A stretch of DNA of 64,000 nt. Origin: Tretioscincus oriximinensis. Its lineage: Eukaryota > Chordata > Lepidosauria > Squamata > Gymnophthalmidae. The position numbers were made by a program, and so were the translations under genes. Below are positions 22,281 to 34,574 of this stretch, piece by piece. The stretch covers positions 1,027,758 to 1,091,757 of the forward strand of contig JAJVDF010000455.1 of NCBI GenBank assembly GCA_022410635.1, written 5' to 3'. Each line of letters starts with the position of its first letter. The first letter of the stretch is position 1. The notes beneath the pieces were generated by a model, which saw only the letters and a program-made list of their open reading frames with translations, was not told where the DNA came from and ran no database searches.

Positions 22281-22630
22281 CAACTTAGTAACATTGCATG
22301 GTGAAGACCTCGTAGTCCTGCCTTTTTCAGAGGTTTGATAAGCGGTAACACAAAGGAGGGACTTCCTTGTGGTGGTTCCCAGGCTTTGAAACTATCTCCC
22401 TCTGCATGTCTTTTGGCTCCTGAATAAGCAACACATCTTCACATAGTCCTACTGATGCTTCACTTCTTCTAAGTATAGTCTGATCAGGGAGATGGAACTA
22501 TATTTTAATATATATTTTTGTATATATATATTATACTAATCTTATTTATCTTTTTGTTGTTGTGACATGCCCTGAGACTTTTGAACAAAGGGNAAAATAT
22601 CAACCAATCAAACTAACCAATCAATCAATC
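22281..22630 (+). mobile_element. L2-type LINE 3' fragment
   Basis: CTTCCTTGTGGTGGTTCCCA, then AACTATCTCCCTCTGCATGTC, follows the order of the L2 3' coding end (GGTGGTAGCACC, then TCTCCCCCTCGAGGTGCGTC at 9490-9535). A T-rich UTR comes next, followed by GACATGCCCTGAGACTTTTG and a degenerate tail with CAATCAATCAAT. Truncated and old. Confidence 0.5.
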
Positions 22631-23741
22631 CTAGTTATAATATTCCCTATGGATCAGAATTATATTAAATAAATATAAGAATAAAGTTTGATTGTCACAT
22701 CGAAGTTTTTAGATGGGACCTGTGTGTTGACACTGACTTGCAAAGCCCAAGATGCCTTGGAAACCAAATAACTGAAGAAATACCACAACAGCATGCTCTT
22801 CCTGCTCTTAATGGTAGGAGAGTTCTTTTTTTGTTCTGCACAAAACTGCTTTCAGATATGTTTGTGTAAAGATATCTCCCGTGAAATAGTCTTCATAAGT
22901 ACTATCAAACAGTCCTTAGCCCTGAAGAACAGACTGAAAAACANAAAAAAATGATTTTGAATAGTTTTCAGTCCTGTTAAACAGTTCTTAGTCCTGAAGA
23001 ACAGGACTAAAAAAAACCCCAAAAAAACTGTTTTCTGTTTTTTAGCTTGTTAAATAGCACATGTGCAATGACAACTTTAAAGAAACACAAATTAAGTTTG
23101 ACATTTTAGTATCCTGTGGAAAATTCCTGTTCTCTGAAGTTTTGATCTGCTTACGATCTTCTGGATTTCTTTTTTTTAAATCCACTTCACTCATAAATAT
23201 ACATGCACTACTCAAATCTAAGATTTATATCCTGCTATCCCAAAAAGAGTGCTCAAAACAGATATGAATAAAAATACATCATATCATACAGTAAAGTCTT
23301 AAGGGTTAGGAAAACTAAAGGGCAAGAAATTCAAATGCAGCCTCAAGTGAAAGAAAACTACTAGCTTTCCTTTCTTTCCAAATCTGTTCAGGACTACAGC
23401 CAACTCTCTGGAGTCTTCTCCCTGGTTATGCCTTTCTAAGAGTTGCATCACCTTTGCTGCCCTTACTTTGCAACATCTGAACAACCTTCTTTNTTTTTCA
23501 TTAAAAGAACAAAATCTTAGTTTCCTGATGAACACAAAGTAGCAAATGCTGCTGGGAGAAGGTGATGGCTTTGCTCCTTGGGAGAAAAGCTACGGCAAAC
23601 TTAGACAACATACTAAAAAGTAGAGGAAGTACCTTGCTGGTAAAGGTTTAAAGTATAGTCAAAGCATTCCCAGTAACAAAGTTTGGCTATGAGAACTGGA
23701 CCATAAGGAAAGCTGAGTATCAGAAAAAATATTTATTTATT
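22631..23741. other. AT-rich; an imperfect direct repeat at 22913-23012
   Basis: CCTTAGCCCTGAAGAACAGACT and TCTTAGTCCTGAAGAACAGGAC occur about 75 bases apart, each followed by an A-rich run, suggesting a local duplication. Nothing else is recognised. Confidence 0.4.
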
Positions 23742-25370
23742 TNCACTTTTATTATCCCACATATACCAGCAGATCTCTGGACAGGTAACAACACTTAAAA
23801 AAGAGTTCCAAATAAATATTAAAAACAGAAACAGTGTCTAAAAANGGGCAGCGGGAGCAGTCTCTTCAGCCAGAAGCCAAGGTGAAGTGGTATATCTTCT
23901 ACGAATTTCTTAAAGTCTGCAATGAAGAAGCGAATCACAGCAAAAATTCCATAGCCGGGTGTGTGTGGGGGAAGAGACACACTACAGATCTCAAGACACA
24001 GTTGGGTTGATATGGGAGAGCATATCAGATATTTGCAACCCAAGTCATTGATGGCATTATAAATTAAAGTTAACAGCTTAAATTTGGCTTGGTAAAAAAA
24101 CTAACAGCCAATGCAGCTCTTTTAAGACCAGTATGTTGTGCATATGGCCAGTCATTTCAGTTAGTAATCTAGCTGCTGTGTTTTCAGCACCAACTCTAGC
24201 TTATGAAACTCTTCAAGAATAGCATCATAGTAATCCAAACTGGAGGTTACTAGAGCATGGATTACTGTGGCCAGATCATCACTGTCCACAACAGTCATAA
24301 CTAACTGTAACTGGTTGGCCACCATCTCTACCTGAACATCAAGTGTCAGCGTAGAGTTCAAGAGTATCACTAGATTTCACATCTGTCCCTTCCAAGGCAT
24401 TACAATTTTTCCCAAGATGCTTCCCAACTTCACAGACTCAGAAACCTGTAACAAATAATATCTCTGACTTGTCTGGATTCAGCAACATTTTATTGTCCCC
24501 CACCCAGTCCATTACTGCCTCCAGGCACTTGCCAAGCACTTCAATCCCTTCTCCTGATTTCAGATGGAAAAGGTAGATTTGCATATTGATGACATCTCAT
24601 TTCAGTTCTCCTGATGACCTTTCCCAGAGGCTTCAAGTAGATGTTAAAGAGCTTGAGAGACAAGATCAACCCTCAAAAAACTTCCAGAATGTTGAGCAAA
24701 AATCTCCCACAACCACTCTTTAGCACCAACCTTGAAAATAGGAACAAAACCATTGCAATTACATTCCATTGTCTTTCCAGAAGGATACCTGACCAACAAT
24801 ATCAAAAGCTGCTGAGAGATGTAGGAAAATCAGAAGGGTTGCACTCCTTCTGTTTTTTCTCTTGGAAAAGACATGGAGTCAAATTGAAATGGTTCTACAT
24901 GACCAAAGGTTTCCCAGCATTCCTACAGTAGAACACCATGGTCCTTTCCAATACCTTGCCTCAAAAGGGTATATTAACCACTTGATATAGGATAACTTCT
25001 TGAGGAAGCACCATTGTCANTTTAAGAGCCACTAGAACCTCTATCTCCTTCAGAAAGGTATTCACTACCCCCTGGATCTGCCAATCAAACAGTTAGCTAG
25101 CTTTCATCAGTCAAGAATGGCAAGAGTCCAAAAAAACACAAGTTGACTGTTCACATCCTCAGTTTGTAATAATTGTAACTTTCAGGGCATTTCCTCTGGA
25201 CTACTGACAACTGTGGCATCCAATTCCTTATGTAACACAGTGACGTTGCTTTCTAATTGTTTTGCAATTTTTTCATAGCAAATATTAGATGACCACCCAA
25301 TAGAAGTACCATCAATGCCAACCATTTAAGTCTGCAGAGGAAGAAAGGCCTGGTTTGCTATCGCCTGTGG
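23742..25370 (-). mobile_element. L2-type LINE, old 1.6-kb copy
   Basis: Minus-strand matches to the L2 at 6.2-9.7 kb run in order from right to left. They start with a GTCAGTAGTCCAGAGG segment (about 25195-25215) and CCAGGGGGTAGTGAATAC, then CTCAGCAGCTTTTGATATTG (motif A, near 24800). GGAAAGGTCATCAGGAG and the GTCCATTACTGCC complement follow, then the DDLATVIHALVTSSLD segment (24161-24370), and finally a tail at 23742. At motif A the aspartate before LSAAFD reads His. Many frame breaks are present. It is a 5'-truncated, dead copy of an older subfamily. Confidence 0.7.
24161..24370 (-). pseudogene. L2 reverse transcriptase C-terminal remnant
   Basis: A 69-codon frame with LNSTLTLDVQVEMVANQ and DSDDLATVIHALVTSSLDYY. 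It parallels LLDSALTLENQVEAVA and NRDDLATVIHALVTSRLD of the 6.2-9.7 kb L2, allowing for internal deletion. It belongs to the - strand L2 that surrounds it. Confidence 0.7.
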
Positions 25371-28048
25371 AGTCAAAAAGGGTTGGCTATTACTGAATGA
25401 ATGAACAACCAATAAATACTTCCTATAGTTGAAAATGGTTGAATCGCCTCCCCAACTAAGAAAGTTCCACAGAAGAGAATAAAAGAAAAAGAGTTAACTG
25501 CATACTTGTTGTCCTTGTGAAACATTAGCTGACAAAGCACAGAAGGTTGAAGCAGCTCAAGCACAGATTGCCTCTTATCTCCATAGGATTGCATTCTGCC
25601 ATATGGAATTAAACCCTACATGAAATTATTATTTCCATTAGCACAGACAGTCTTAAAAGATTTGACTACTGGTTCAGACAAGGCAAATCCTTCAAAAATT
25701 ATAGGGCATAACTGCACTTTAATATCCACAGTAAATGAATCTTATCTGTTAATATCAAAGGATAGTACATATTGAGAAAGAAAATCATGGCTTATTTTAG
25801 AATTTCCAGATATATTCCATTTATCATTACCGAAAGGTGAATACTAAGCAGTTAGCTTTTACTGAGTGCGAGATAAAACTTATTTCCTAAGTTGTCTTTG
25901 CTTTCTTGTAGTATTAAGTATACAGTCTAAATAAAACATTTAAAAAACTACATACACAAAATACTGTACNAAAAGCTCAGACCTGTGCACACCTACTCAG
26001 AATTTAGTCCCTCTTTATTCAGTGCCAATCAGTCTAAGATTATCCCTGGATTGTAGGGGCTGTAGAGAAAGATCAAGGGATGAAAAAAAATCAGCTCTGT
26101 CCACATAGGTTTTAAAACATGCCATTCTGTTGAGACTATATCTGTAGCTACCCCAACATAGCCATTCTATTATAGAGTTGAAATTATGCTTTATTGTATT
26201 TCAGGTAATCATAGGTTTTCCCAAAGTAGGATGAAAACCTCAGGAGTGATCCTTGCTGGGTAAAATAGTCCCCAAATGTGACTGCATCTGAAGCAAAAAA
26301 GGCCAGTTTATATGCATAGGGACTTGTGTATGCATATCTGGGAATTTCATGACATCATAATAGCATCATACCAGCAATGAAATCAGATATTTGCCTCATT
26401 CAGAACAACAAGTAATTATTCTGAAGGAGTTTTAAATTTGGAGTATTTCTAAAAAGCAGGATTTTCCTTGAATGTCTGGAGGCAGTTTTTATGGATCCAA
26501 ATGCTGCATCTCAAATGAAACTGCAATAATATATAGATGAGAAGGTAAACTTTTAAAACAATTTCCGTTTTAGCTCCAGCATATAAAATTATAGCCCCTG
26601 AAAAAATATGCAAGTGATAATACCGATGGAGACACTAATTCTCTGTATTCAGTAAACCTTTTCATGTTTCCAAATTACATCAAAAGAAGCTTCAAACTTT
26701 TTTTTAATTTACAAAACACAGCAGTTTTCAGAAGAAAAACAATTCAATATTCAGACATGAGCATGTTTAAGATTACACTTTACTGAAGTAAACATGCTTA
26801 GTTATTAATATTAAATACGGGACTAGATCTGCCATACATCTTAGTTACTTGATTACATATTCTCTCTCTCCCTTTTTGACACATATACACACAAAAACAA
26901 TAAACTGCCTACTTGATTTATACTGGCTCACAAGAGGCACGTCGAAGATCACTTTGAATACCGTTATGCTTTAAAGCTTTTAAAAACAGCATTAAATATG
27001 AACCAGAAATAGGCTGGTTAAAATTTATACTTTCTGTGAGAGATTTTTGACACTTTCAATGCTTGTGAAAGCTGAGGGGTTGACGGCCCTAGTCAAACAC
27101 AGTTGAGTAAGCAGACTGCCAGCATCTTCCTTTCCACCCTCTTCACAGTTCAACCGTGACATAGAGGGACCGGCCTTCCCTTACACGCTCGCCTGTTCAC
27201 TCTCTCACCCCTCCCATTCTCTCTCAAACACTTTCCTTTAAAATTTTCATTTGCTAATCTTTGTTCATTGCCCCAAACACACAGCAGAATTGTTCACTAA
27301 CTTCGCTATTTTGCTATACGTGTTAAGAAGCTTCCTAAAATGTTTATTTCAACACATATCAAGCAACACTTATTAAAAAAAATGCAAAGATTTTTAAAAT
27401 CTAATTTATATCTTTACTTTTTCTTTAAAATAGCAACAGAAAATACAGAGGTTTTGACTCATGAGGAAAAATAAGGCTTTAAAAACACACAAATCCATCA
27501 CTTTATTACATTACTTAGAATTAATAAATTTACAGTTTAAAATCTATAATTTTACTCAGTGCACAGTCAAATGTCATTCTATTCTTATTTTTGGAAAGCA
27601 AGAGCTCAGATTCATTTCTTTTTTTCAACAGTGTCACAGGATATCCTCTGATAACACTGCATATGCCTGAGTAGGCTACCTAAACATTTTGAGAGTGACC
27701 TTAGGACTAAGGAGGTTGCTAAACTGAATAATAAAACTAAGGAAAGGGAGATGTGTGTCTCTTGTCAAAAATGATAACCTTCAGTCTTTTAAGGATGAGG
27801 AGGTCAGGAGACATCCAACTGATAAAACATTTTGGTGGCAGTATCAAAGACAGCTATTCGCTTTATGCATTCAACAGGACATGTCAACAGGAGGATTAGA
27901 AGCAAACGGAAATACTTGTTATCTTTTTGTAAGGGAATAAGGAGGGAATCTGGGACACTGTTTCAGTTCAGCAGAGCTTTTCTGAAAATTGGACAAGGAA
28001 ACCTGTACCAAGAAGGAGAATAGATTCACATATTCCTTTTGCAACAAA
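25371..28048. other. AT-rich, no clear feature
   Basis: About 2.7 kb without a named repeat. The region near 27090-27250 is GC-richer with C/T-rich runs. A 61-codon frame at 27755-27940 and an overlapping frame have no recognised domain. Confidence 0.4.
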
Positions 28049-28265
28049 TTCAGCAAAGGAGCTAGCAGCACTTTGAGACTAACTAGAGAAAAGTGGTTGG
28101 CATAAGCTTTCGTAGACAGGTCTACTTCTTCAGATGCATCTGAAGAAGTAGACCTGTCTACGAAAGCTTATGCCAACCACTTTTCTCTGGTTAGTCTCAA
28201 AGTGCTGCTAGCTCCTTTGCTGGACTTTCTGCTAGACTAACACGGCTATTTCTCTGAAATTGACT
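28049..28265 (-). mobile_element. Palindromic retroposon-like element, copy B
   Basis: A 217-bp insertion flanked by the 13-bp direct repeat CTTTTGCAACAAA (28036-28048 and 28266-28278). The arms 28051-28136 and 28137-28222 are inverted copies with one difference (AACTAGAG against AACCAGAG). After the right arm come GACTTTCTGCTAGACTAAC and ACGGCTATTTCTCTGAAA, the complement of the head of copy A, so this copy lies in the opposite orientation with the same two ends. The hammerhead-like CTGAAGA...GAAA segment is present in both arms. Confidence 0.7.
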
Positions 28266-28403
28266 CTTTTGCAACAAAACTTCCTATGTGAAAAAGGCAG
28301 GCAGGATGCAAAAGAACTCTCTAACATAACAGTTCTCAATATGCAATCTGAGAAAATTACAGGCATGTGAAAGATGACAAATGAGAAGTTTAGGGCTGAG
28401 ATT

Positions 28404-28548
28404 TAGGTTGCACCGACACATCACTTTTATTCCACTATTATAGTAGAATATGCCACAATAAAACTTTGTGTGGACTAGTTTATAACAGAATATCCATGCT
28501 TTATTGTGGAATATAGTGGAAAAAATAAATGATGTGTGGAGCAGGCTT
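28404..28548. mobile_element. Small TIR element (MITE), 145 bp
   Basis: The left end AGGTTGCACCGACACATCA and the right end in reverse, AGCCTGCTCCACACATCA, are inverted copies, each continuing into TTTTATTCC-like sequence. The interior also pairs (CCACAATAAAAC with GTTATTGTGG-like sequence). The ends resemble those of the larger element at 58035-58756. It is non-coding. Confidence 0.5.
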
Positions 28549-29889
28549 TAGAGAAATTAGGAAAAGAAAAAAATATGTCACATTAGGCTACAGGCACAAG
28601 CAGTCTTAAAAGTAAAGTGCGGGTAGAGTCAGGTTTCAGCGTTCCTTATCAGTCCTACTGTATATTTGCCAGAAAAACAAAATAAAACTGTAAGAACAAT
28701 GTTCCAGGAACAATGATTTTTTCTGTGCTAACTGCAACATAAAATTGTTTTCTCTTGCATAACCAGCTTGCCTAATTGTCTAATAAGAANTTCAGTTGGA
28801 CTTTACTGACCCTATCTGCTAAAAAAACCAGAATAGTAAGATGGATAGAGAAAAAGAAGCCTACCATTCTGACAACTGATCATCACTTTGCGTTGTCAGT
28901 GAGTAACAGACTGATGGTTCCAAATGAAGGGGGCATTTCATGAGGTGAATAACTGATGTGTTACTATCACTATGAAGACCATAGTTATCCTTAGATATCT
29001 CTGGCCTGAACCCTACAAGTCCCTTATGTTAGGGAACTGTATTGACTTTTGTATTATTTCTGCTTCAATATCTAGAATAGTTATTTTGAAACTGTATTCT
29101 TGACATTTTCTGTATATTCCCATCAGGGGTTCAAAAGCAGTGGGTCTGGGACATGCTCACTGGTTCCAACAATGGAAAGTAAGGTAAATGAGACAGACTG
29201 TTTGCAGAGTGTACTGGTCCAAACCAGCTGTGGATTTGCAGGATTCAAGGCTGGGCTCTGAGCACTCAGAGCTCCACAGGCTTGTGGAAAATATACCTTC
29301 TATATGTACATATGTTCTGGACCAGGGTTTATTCTAGTAGACTTGTTTAATGAAATCTACTGATAATCCTGATCAAATCGGCCAGATAAGGATTATGTTA
29401 TTCTAATATGGATAAACCCCATGTTTGGGAATGGGCTACAGTAAATTGTGGTTAGATTGTTTTTTGTCACTATTAGATTAGATTGTTTTCATCTTGACAA
29501 TTGTATATCTCTATTTTGTACACTATCCTGAAACAACAATACAGGGCAATAGAGAAATCTTAAATAAATAGATTTTAGCAAATTCTTCTTAAAATTGTCT
29601 ACCATCTAGAGTTTAATATCCATCTCTTTGTTTAGGATTATGTCGGTTTTGAGAACACACTTTTAACTATAGGCTGCTAAATGTTCCTGAACTACAATTC
29701 CCATTATTCTGTGACAGACAGCTTAGAATTTGTTTATCCTATTTCCACATGTACAAGGAAGAAGAAGGAGAAACAACAGGCTGTCTCTGAAAGGGAGTAG
29801 ATACAGGTAATATATATTGTGTGTGTGTGTGTGGGAGAATCAACTGAAAAGGCAATCAAAATAATAGGTTGACTTAAAAGGCAGTAAAT
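28549..29889. other. AT-rich, no clear feature
   Basis: No named repeat except a possible degraded L2-type tail around 29500-29575 (CTATCCTGAAAC, then AAATAAATAG). A (TG)n run lies at 29818-29833. Confidence 0.4.
29691..29710 (+). promoter_or_regulatory. ACTACAATTCCC motif (ZNF143/THAP11-like half)
   Basis: ACTACAATTCCCATTATTCT matches the first 13 bases of the ZNF143/THAP11 motif ACTACAATTCCCAGCATGC, after which it diverges. Likely repeat-derived; function unknown. Confidence 0.25.
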
Positions 29890-29999
29890 TCAGAAGCTAG
29901 GCAATCATCAGTCTGAGATGGTTTAGTGAATCCTGCATCAAAAACAGGATTGGACCCAATAACCTTGAAAGTCTCTTCCAACTCTCTGATACCACGATT
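29890..29999 (+). mobile_element. CR1 3' terminal fragment (second subfamily)
   Basis: GAGATGGTTTAGTGAATCC, then AGGATTGGACCCAATAACC, then TGAAAGTCTCTTCCAACTC, ending GATACCACGATT. The TTGGAC, GATAACC and TCTTCCAACTCT order is that of CR1 3' ends. It matches the minus-strand copy at 18165-18240. Confidence 0.6.
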
Positions 30000-31192
30000 C
30001 AAATCAGGCTAGATTGTTCTGGGAATCAGGGCTGCAAGTAAGCCTAATGGTGACTGGGGCAACAGAATTCATCGTCCTCCAACCAGCTTGATAGTGCCAT
30101 GCATGTGTCAGAACCAATGAATCATGTTCTTGGTGCATTCAAGGCCTGAATCAAGGGCTGAAAATCTTGCAGGGAGAGACAAGGGTAGGCATGTTCAGCT
30201 TCAACACTCCACAATGCCGGCATCCAGTGGCTTTTGCCCACCTTCTCCTAGTCTCTAGAGCTACAGGAAATTAATACAAAAACGTGTTTAAACAAAATAG
30301 AATGTAGATAAACAATCTTGACTGTCTTTGCAACATCTACTTCTATGGTTTCAAATAGAGTTGAACAGTAATTGTGATAAATTGTCTTTGCTGAAATAAC
30401 TTTTTCCCCTTTATGGGAATGAGTATTCTAGCTCATTGCTTTAATCTTTCTGCCATCTGCAGGATGCTGAAACAAAACAGAAAGGGAGTTGAAGAGATAC
30501 CCGATTTACAAATACCAGGCATATGCAGCAGTATGTAACCTCACTTCCGTGCTCTCTTGTTGAAAAGAGTACCACTGATCTTTCATGCAACTAGCAGGCG
30601 AACAAACCCTTCATCTCAGCAAGAGAAGCACACTGCTCCGTTAGATCATCCATAAATTTTATTCTGAAAAACCTTGCCTAGTGTCCTTGGTCCAGTAAGA
30701 AAAAGAGAAGGCAAATTTGTTTTTTCTGCAATGCAGCACAGAATGAAAGGATGAAAGTTGTGGAACAGACAGCCGAAAGGAAAAAAATGTTGTGCCACAT
30801 GAGGAGCAGTGTAGCGACAATGAAAGGCTGGTGTTCCAGTCTGCCAAACAACATAATGAGTCATCCAGGCAGAAAAATATTACTATCCTGGGAATACTTG
30901 GGATGTCTCAGTTTGAAAGTAATTAAGGACTAAACTACAGTGCCATGTTTCAGAGATGAAATGAGAAAATAAGCAATACCTCTGTCAAGTTCTGACTAAG
31001 GGAGATTCAATAAATATGGACTTCCCTCATCGCTATCACTAACTAGGAAATGGAAACAGTTTACAAAAATTGCTTCTCCTCAAAATTTCAAAGATGTTAA
31101 ATACTTTCTGTCTTTTTGTAATTATCACAGATTCCCAGAATAAAAATTTTATTGGAAAGTGAAAGGAGCGTTAAGTCATCATCAAAATCTTT
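30000..31192. other. Unclassified sequence
   Basis: No repeat or gene recognised. Overlapping frames at 30646-30933 on both strands are shadows without domains. Confidence 0.4.
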
Positions 31193-31322
31193 ATATTTCA
31201 AAAAAATAGACGTGTTGGTCTTTGTCCAGAAAGTTTAACACTTAGAGACTAATAAGAGATAGGGTCTCAAATAGACTTGTCTATGAAAGCTCATACCACT
31301 TTCTTTAGTGCTACAAGCCCCC
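31193..31322 (+). mobile_element. Old copy of the palindromic family (copy D), partial
   Basis: AAAAAAATAGACGTGTTGGTC parallels the head GAGAAATAGCCGTGTTAGTC of copy A, then TTAGAGACTAATAAGAGATA of the first arm. After the centre, GTCTATGAAAGCTCATACC and AGTGCTACAAGCCCC follow, parallel to the second arm. The arms are shortened. A C run lies at about 31319-31328. Confidence 0.55.
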
Positions 31323-31484
31323 CCCCCACTAAATTTTCAATCTTTATATATTAAACTTTGTATATTCAAAAGTGATACTACATGGTACATGATCCGTCTC
31401 TGTACACACACATGTACAAGGCACACACACATGCATATATCAAACAAAAAATCATAGAATAATACAAAAGGCAGATGCACATTA

Positions 31485-31835
31485 TGTAGGTTCTTGAAGA
31501 TCTGTACTGGCTGCTTATTTGCTACTGAGTCTAATATTGGCATACAAAGCCCTAAATGGCTTGGACNNAGGGTATTTGAAGGAGTGTTTTCTGCCATATA
31601 GACCTGCCCGTGCATCTCAAGGAGAAGGCCTTCTGGCAGTTTCTCCCCTTGCAGAGATGCAAAGATTGGTGGCATGTAGGAGTGTCTTGCCTGTGGTGAC
31701 CCCCACAATCTGGACCAGCCTCCCAATAGAGGCTCACCAGGTGCCTACACTGTATAGTTTTAGCACCTGGTAAAAACATACCTCTTCACCTGAATGGTGG
31801 GAAATAAATAATTTTCAATAAATAAATTAATTAAT
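31485..31835 (+). mobile_element. L2-type LINE 3' fragment
   Basis: A short frame reads LILAYKALNGLD, GYLKECFLPYRPA, parallel to LTYKALNNLGPKYLKERLLPYQPA of the 6.2-9.7 kb L2. The copy ends with a short AATAAATAAAT-type tail at 31820-31835. The body between is truncated, and CTGAGTC replaces the usual codons upstream. The fragment has an inverted partner at 31985-32155. Confidence 0.75.
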
Positions 31836-31984
31836 GAAAAGCAGCTATCAAAAAATCTTTATGATGTTAATTTTGTATGCTCTTCTGGACCTTTTCAGCC
31901 ATTAGCAAAGTATTTTTATTATTGTAAACTGACTTTACAATTAAATAAACTCATCATTATAGTGCTTTATAAATATAATTAATG

Positions 31985-32155
31985 CTTCTCCTTGAGATCT
32001 TAATGCACGGGCAGGTCTATATGGCAGAAAGCACTCCTTCAAATACCTGGGTCCAAGCCATTTAGGGCTTTGTACGCCAAAATTAGACTCAGTAGCGAAT
32101 AAGCAGCCAGTGCAGATCTTTAAGGACCTGCATAATGTATGACTTGCAAATCAGT
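31985..32155 (-). mobile_element. L2-type fragment, inverted partner
   Basis: On the minus strand it reads AGATCTGCACTGGCTGCTTA, TACAAAGCCCTAAATGGCTT, TGCCATATAGACCTGCCC and CAAGGAGAAGC, almost base for base the + strand copy at 31495-31632. The left copy lacks TAAGAT, which this one keeps before CTCAAGGAGAAG. Confidence 0.75.
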
Positions 32156-34574
32156 AACCTTTTTTTCCTGTTCCAGTGACCAGACTATTCAGAAAAATAT
32201 TCAACACCAGAAAAGCTTATAATTTATAAAACAAATAAATTGTAGGATCTAAATCCTATTGTTTCTTTGATAAAAATACATTCGTTCATTAGTTCATTAA
32301 TTCATTCATCCATCCATTTGGTTTATGAATTATTGATTTCAAATATCTCTGCATAGTTTACAAGTTAAACAAAAAGAGAAACAGACTAAAAATCAAAGGC
32401 AATGAGAAAAAACAAAACAGAATTAAATATAATCAGGCACTTGGTTAACTTCATATACAAATAGAACTATCTACTATAAACTTTTACATTAAGGAATGTG
32501 ATTTCTTAATGGGTACTAATGATTTTTGGATACATTATTTCTCACCAATGCATGTAGTACCCTCATTAAGCTAGCTTAATAAACTCTAATAGGTGCAAGG
32601 GCTAATACAATATTCAGCTATTGAAATAAACATAAATATAAATTTCAACAAAATAACCTACTTTAGTAAAACTACCTGTGCAATAAAAATTAATGAACTC
32701 CAAATGATTCTGCACATCTCTACCAAATTGCATTTTGAAGCTCACATCTTTAGGACATGCTGGGTGGTTTGATGCATTCCACACAATCCATCTTTCTGCT
32801 AAGCCGGTTTTAATTTAAATGCAATTAAAGGCTCAAAAGGAACATTATGCGTTAGATAAAGGCCTGAATCTGCAGAATATCATAAATATAATTTTCAGAA
32901 AAATTAATTACAAGCCATTAGGGTACAAATCAACTTACTGCAAATGTTGAGTTAAACTGCAGAATTAGTTTGTTCATTCTATTAAATACTTATTTTAAGC
33001 TCTGCTTCAATGCCAGCATAACAGGGCAGTTAAAAAGAAACTCTTAACTCAATATTGCATGAGATTAAAGTGACAACTTTAATGTTTATATGGAAGTAAG
33101 GCCCATCGGAAAAAACAGACAGAGGACAAGCGAGTCGGATCTGAAGAATACCTCATCCTACATTTTCAGGGGGAGAGGATACCAATGTTCATTGAACAGA
33201 AGGTACTCATGCTAGTATGGTTAAGATTCTTTTAATCTGTGAAGGCACAGAAAGCAGCTTGTGATGTAATATGTCAGATTGTTCAAAGGAAAAGGAACAA
33301 ACCACACAGGGGCACATTCAAACAACATAGCTCTTTGCTTTAAAAAAGAGACTCTTTCATCTTGAAGAATTGCAGGAAATCAGGCTATAATCTAATTTGA
33401 TATAAAAAGATTATGTTTCTATGAAAAATGAAGTGGAAAGAATTTTTAAAAGAGATGGGACCAGAATTCATTTAAAATTAGTCACATCACAAATTTTATA
33501 TGTTAATACACCAGCAGCACATAGATGCTGCTAATCTAGATGGATGTAGAAATTTATGTCTGCTGCTTAATAAAATGGGAATAAATACAAGAGTTCGTTT
33601 TTCTATATTACCGATCAAGTAGCAGACAAAAGAGGCATATGCTGTTTCCATGCAGTATAATGTAAGTAAAAAAGATTAATGAAACTTAAGTATGAGCTCC
33701 ATCTTGCAATTTTGTCACTTGCTGTGAGGTAGAAATGTGAGGCACTCCAGGTATGCAAGTGACAATACAGAGAACTATTATTTCTGTCTTTGAGCAATGT
33801 GACATTACAACTCCAATTTTAACTTTTATGCCAAACTAATCCAAACTACTGTTATCAAATATAACAGAAAGCCTGGTAGAAATGANTGGCATTTTACAGT
33901 GATTCAAGGTTCATTTAGTATTGTTTGTTCTATAGTTGTACAAGTCAATACAGTATAACCATTTTAATGCCAGATGATTCTGAACTTGTAATTCATTTTG
34001 CAGCATATGTTTTTTCTGCTGATCCAGATATATTAACTGCGTCTTGAGAGAGATGTTAAATTCACTTGCTTTTCTGTCTTGTTACCTGCTGTGTTCTTCA
34101 TAGCCTATAGTTATAGCTACTATTGTGTTCCTGCAATCTAACCACACTAAACACAGGGGAAGATAGACTCCAAATGCTTATGTCCTTTGAAAACAATTAT
34201 TTAAAAAAATTAAATAAGCTACGTCACTTTTTAAAATAATAAATATTTTAAAAATTCATCCTATCCTCATAAAAAGCAGGTGTGAAATTGGTGAAATCAT
34301 CTTATAACACTAAAAAAACCACCATTTATAAAACACTGTGATTATTTAATGCAATTGAAAAGGAAGACGACAATCTAATATTTGCCAGTGGTCCTAATAA
34401 AATATAGCATGTTACCTACTTTGGTTCTATCTAGCAAGGTTGTTGTGATTATGAAACTACTAATATTAGGTAAATGAAGTTTTTGGTCACTTACAAAAGT
34501 GCAGCAGTACTAAAGCCTGTTACTTGACTGAAGAATATGATTTCATGCACCATATGAGAATGGTGGATAGAGAA
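32156..34574. other. AT-rich; (ATTC)n at 32280-32321; possible CNE inside
   Basis: A degenerate ATTC/ATCC repeat lies at 32280-32321. The rest is unclassified, with the candidate conserved block 32790-33060 listed separately. No exon was seen. Confidence 0.4.
32790..33060. promoter_or_regulatory. Candidate conserved non-coding element
   Basis: Repeat-free sequence with homeodomain-type cores (GTTTTAATTTAAATGCAATT and AAATTAATTACAAG) and a TTAAACTGCAG segment. It has the look of an enhancer block but no conservation data are available. Confidence 0.2.

Noticed and set aside
27755..28023. Two overlapping + strand frames near 27.8 kb as a retroviral or host fragment
   Set aside because: No motif of gag, pol or a host family could be identified.
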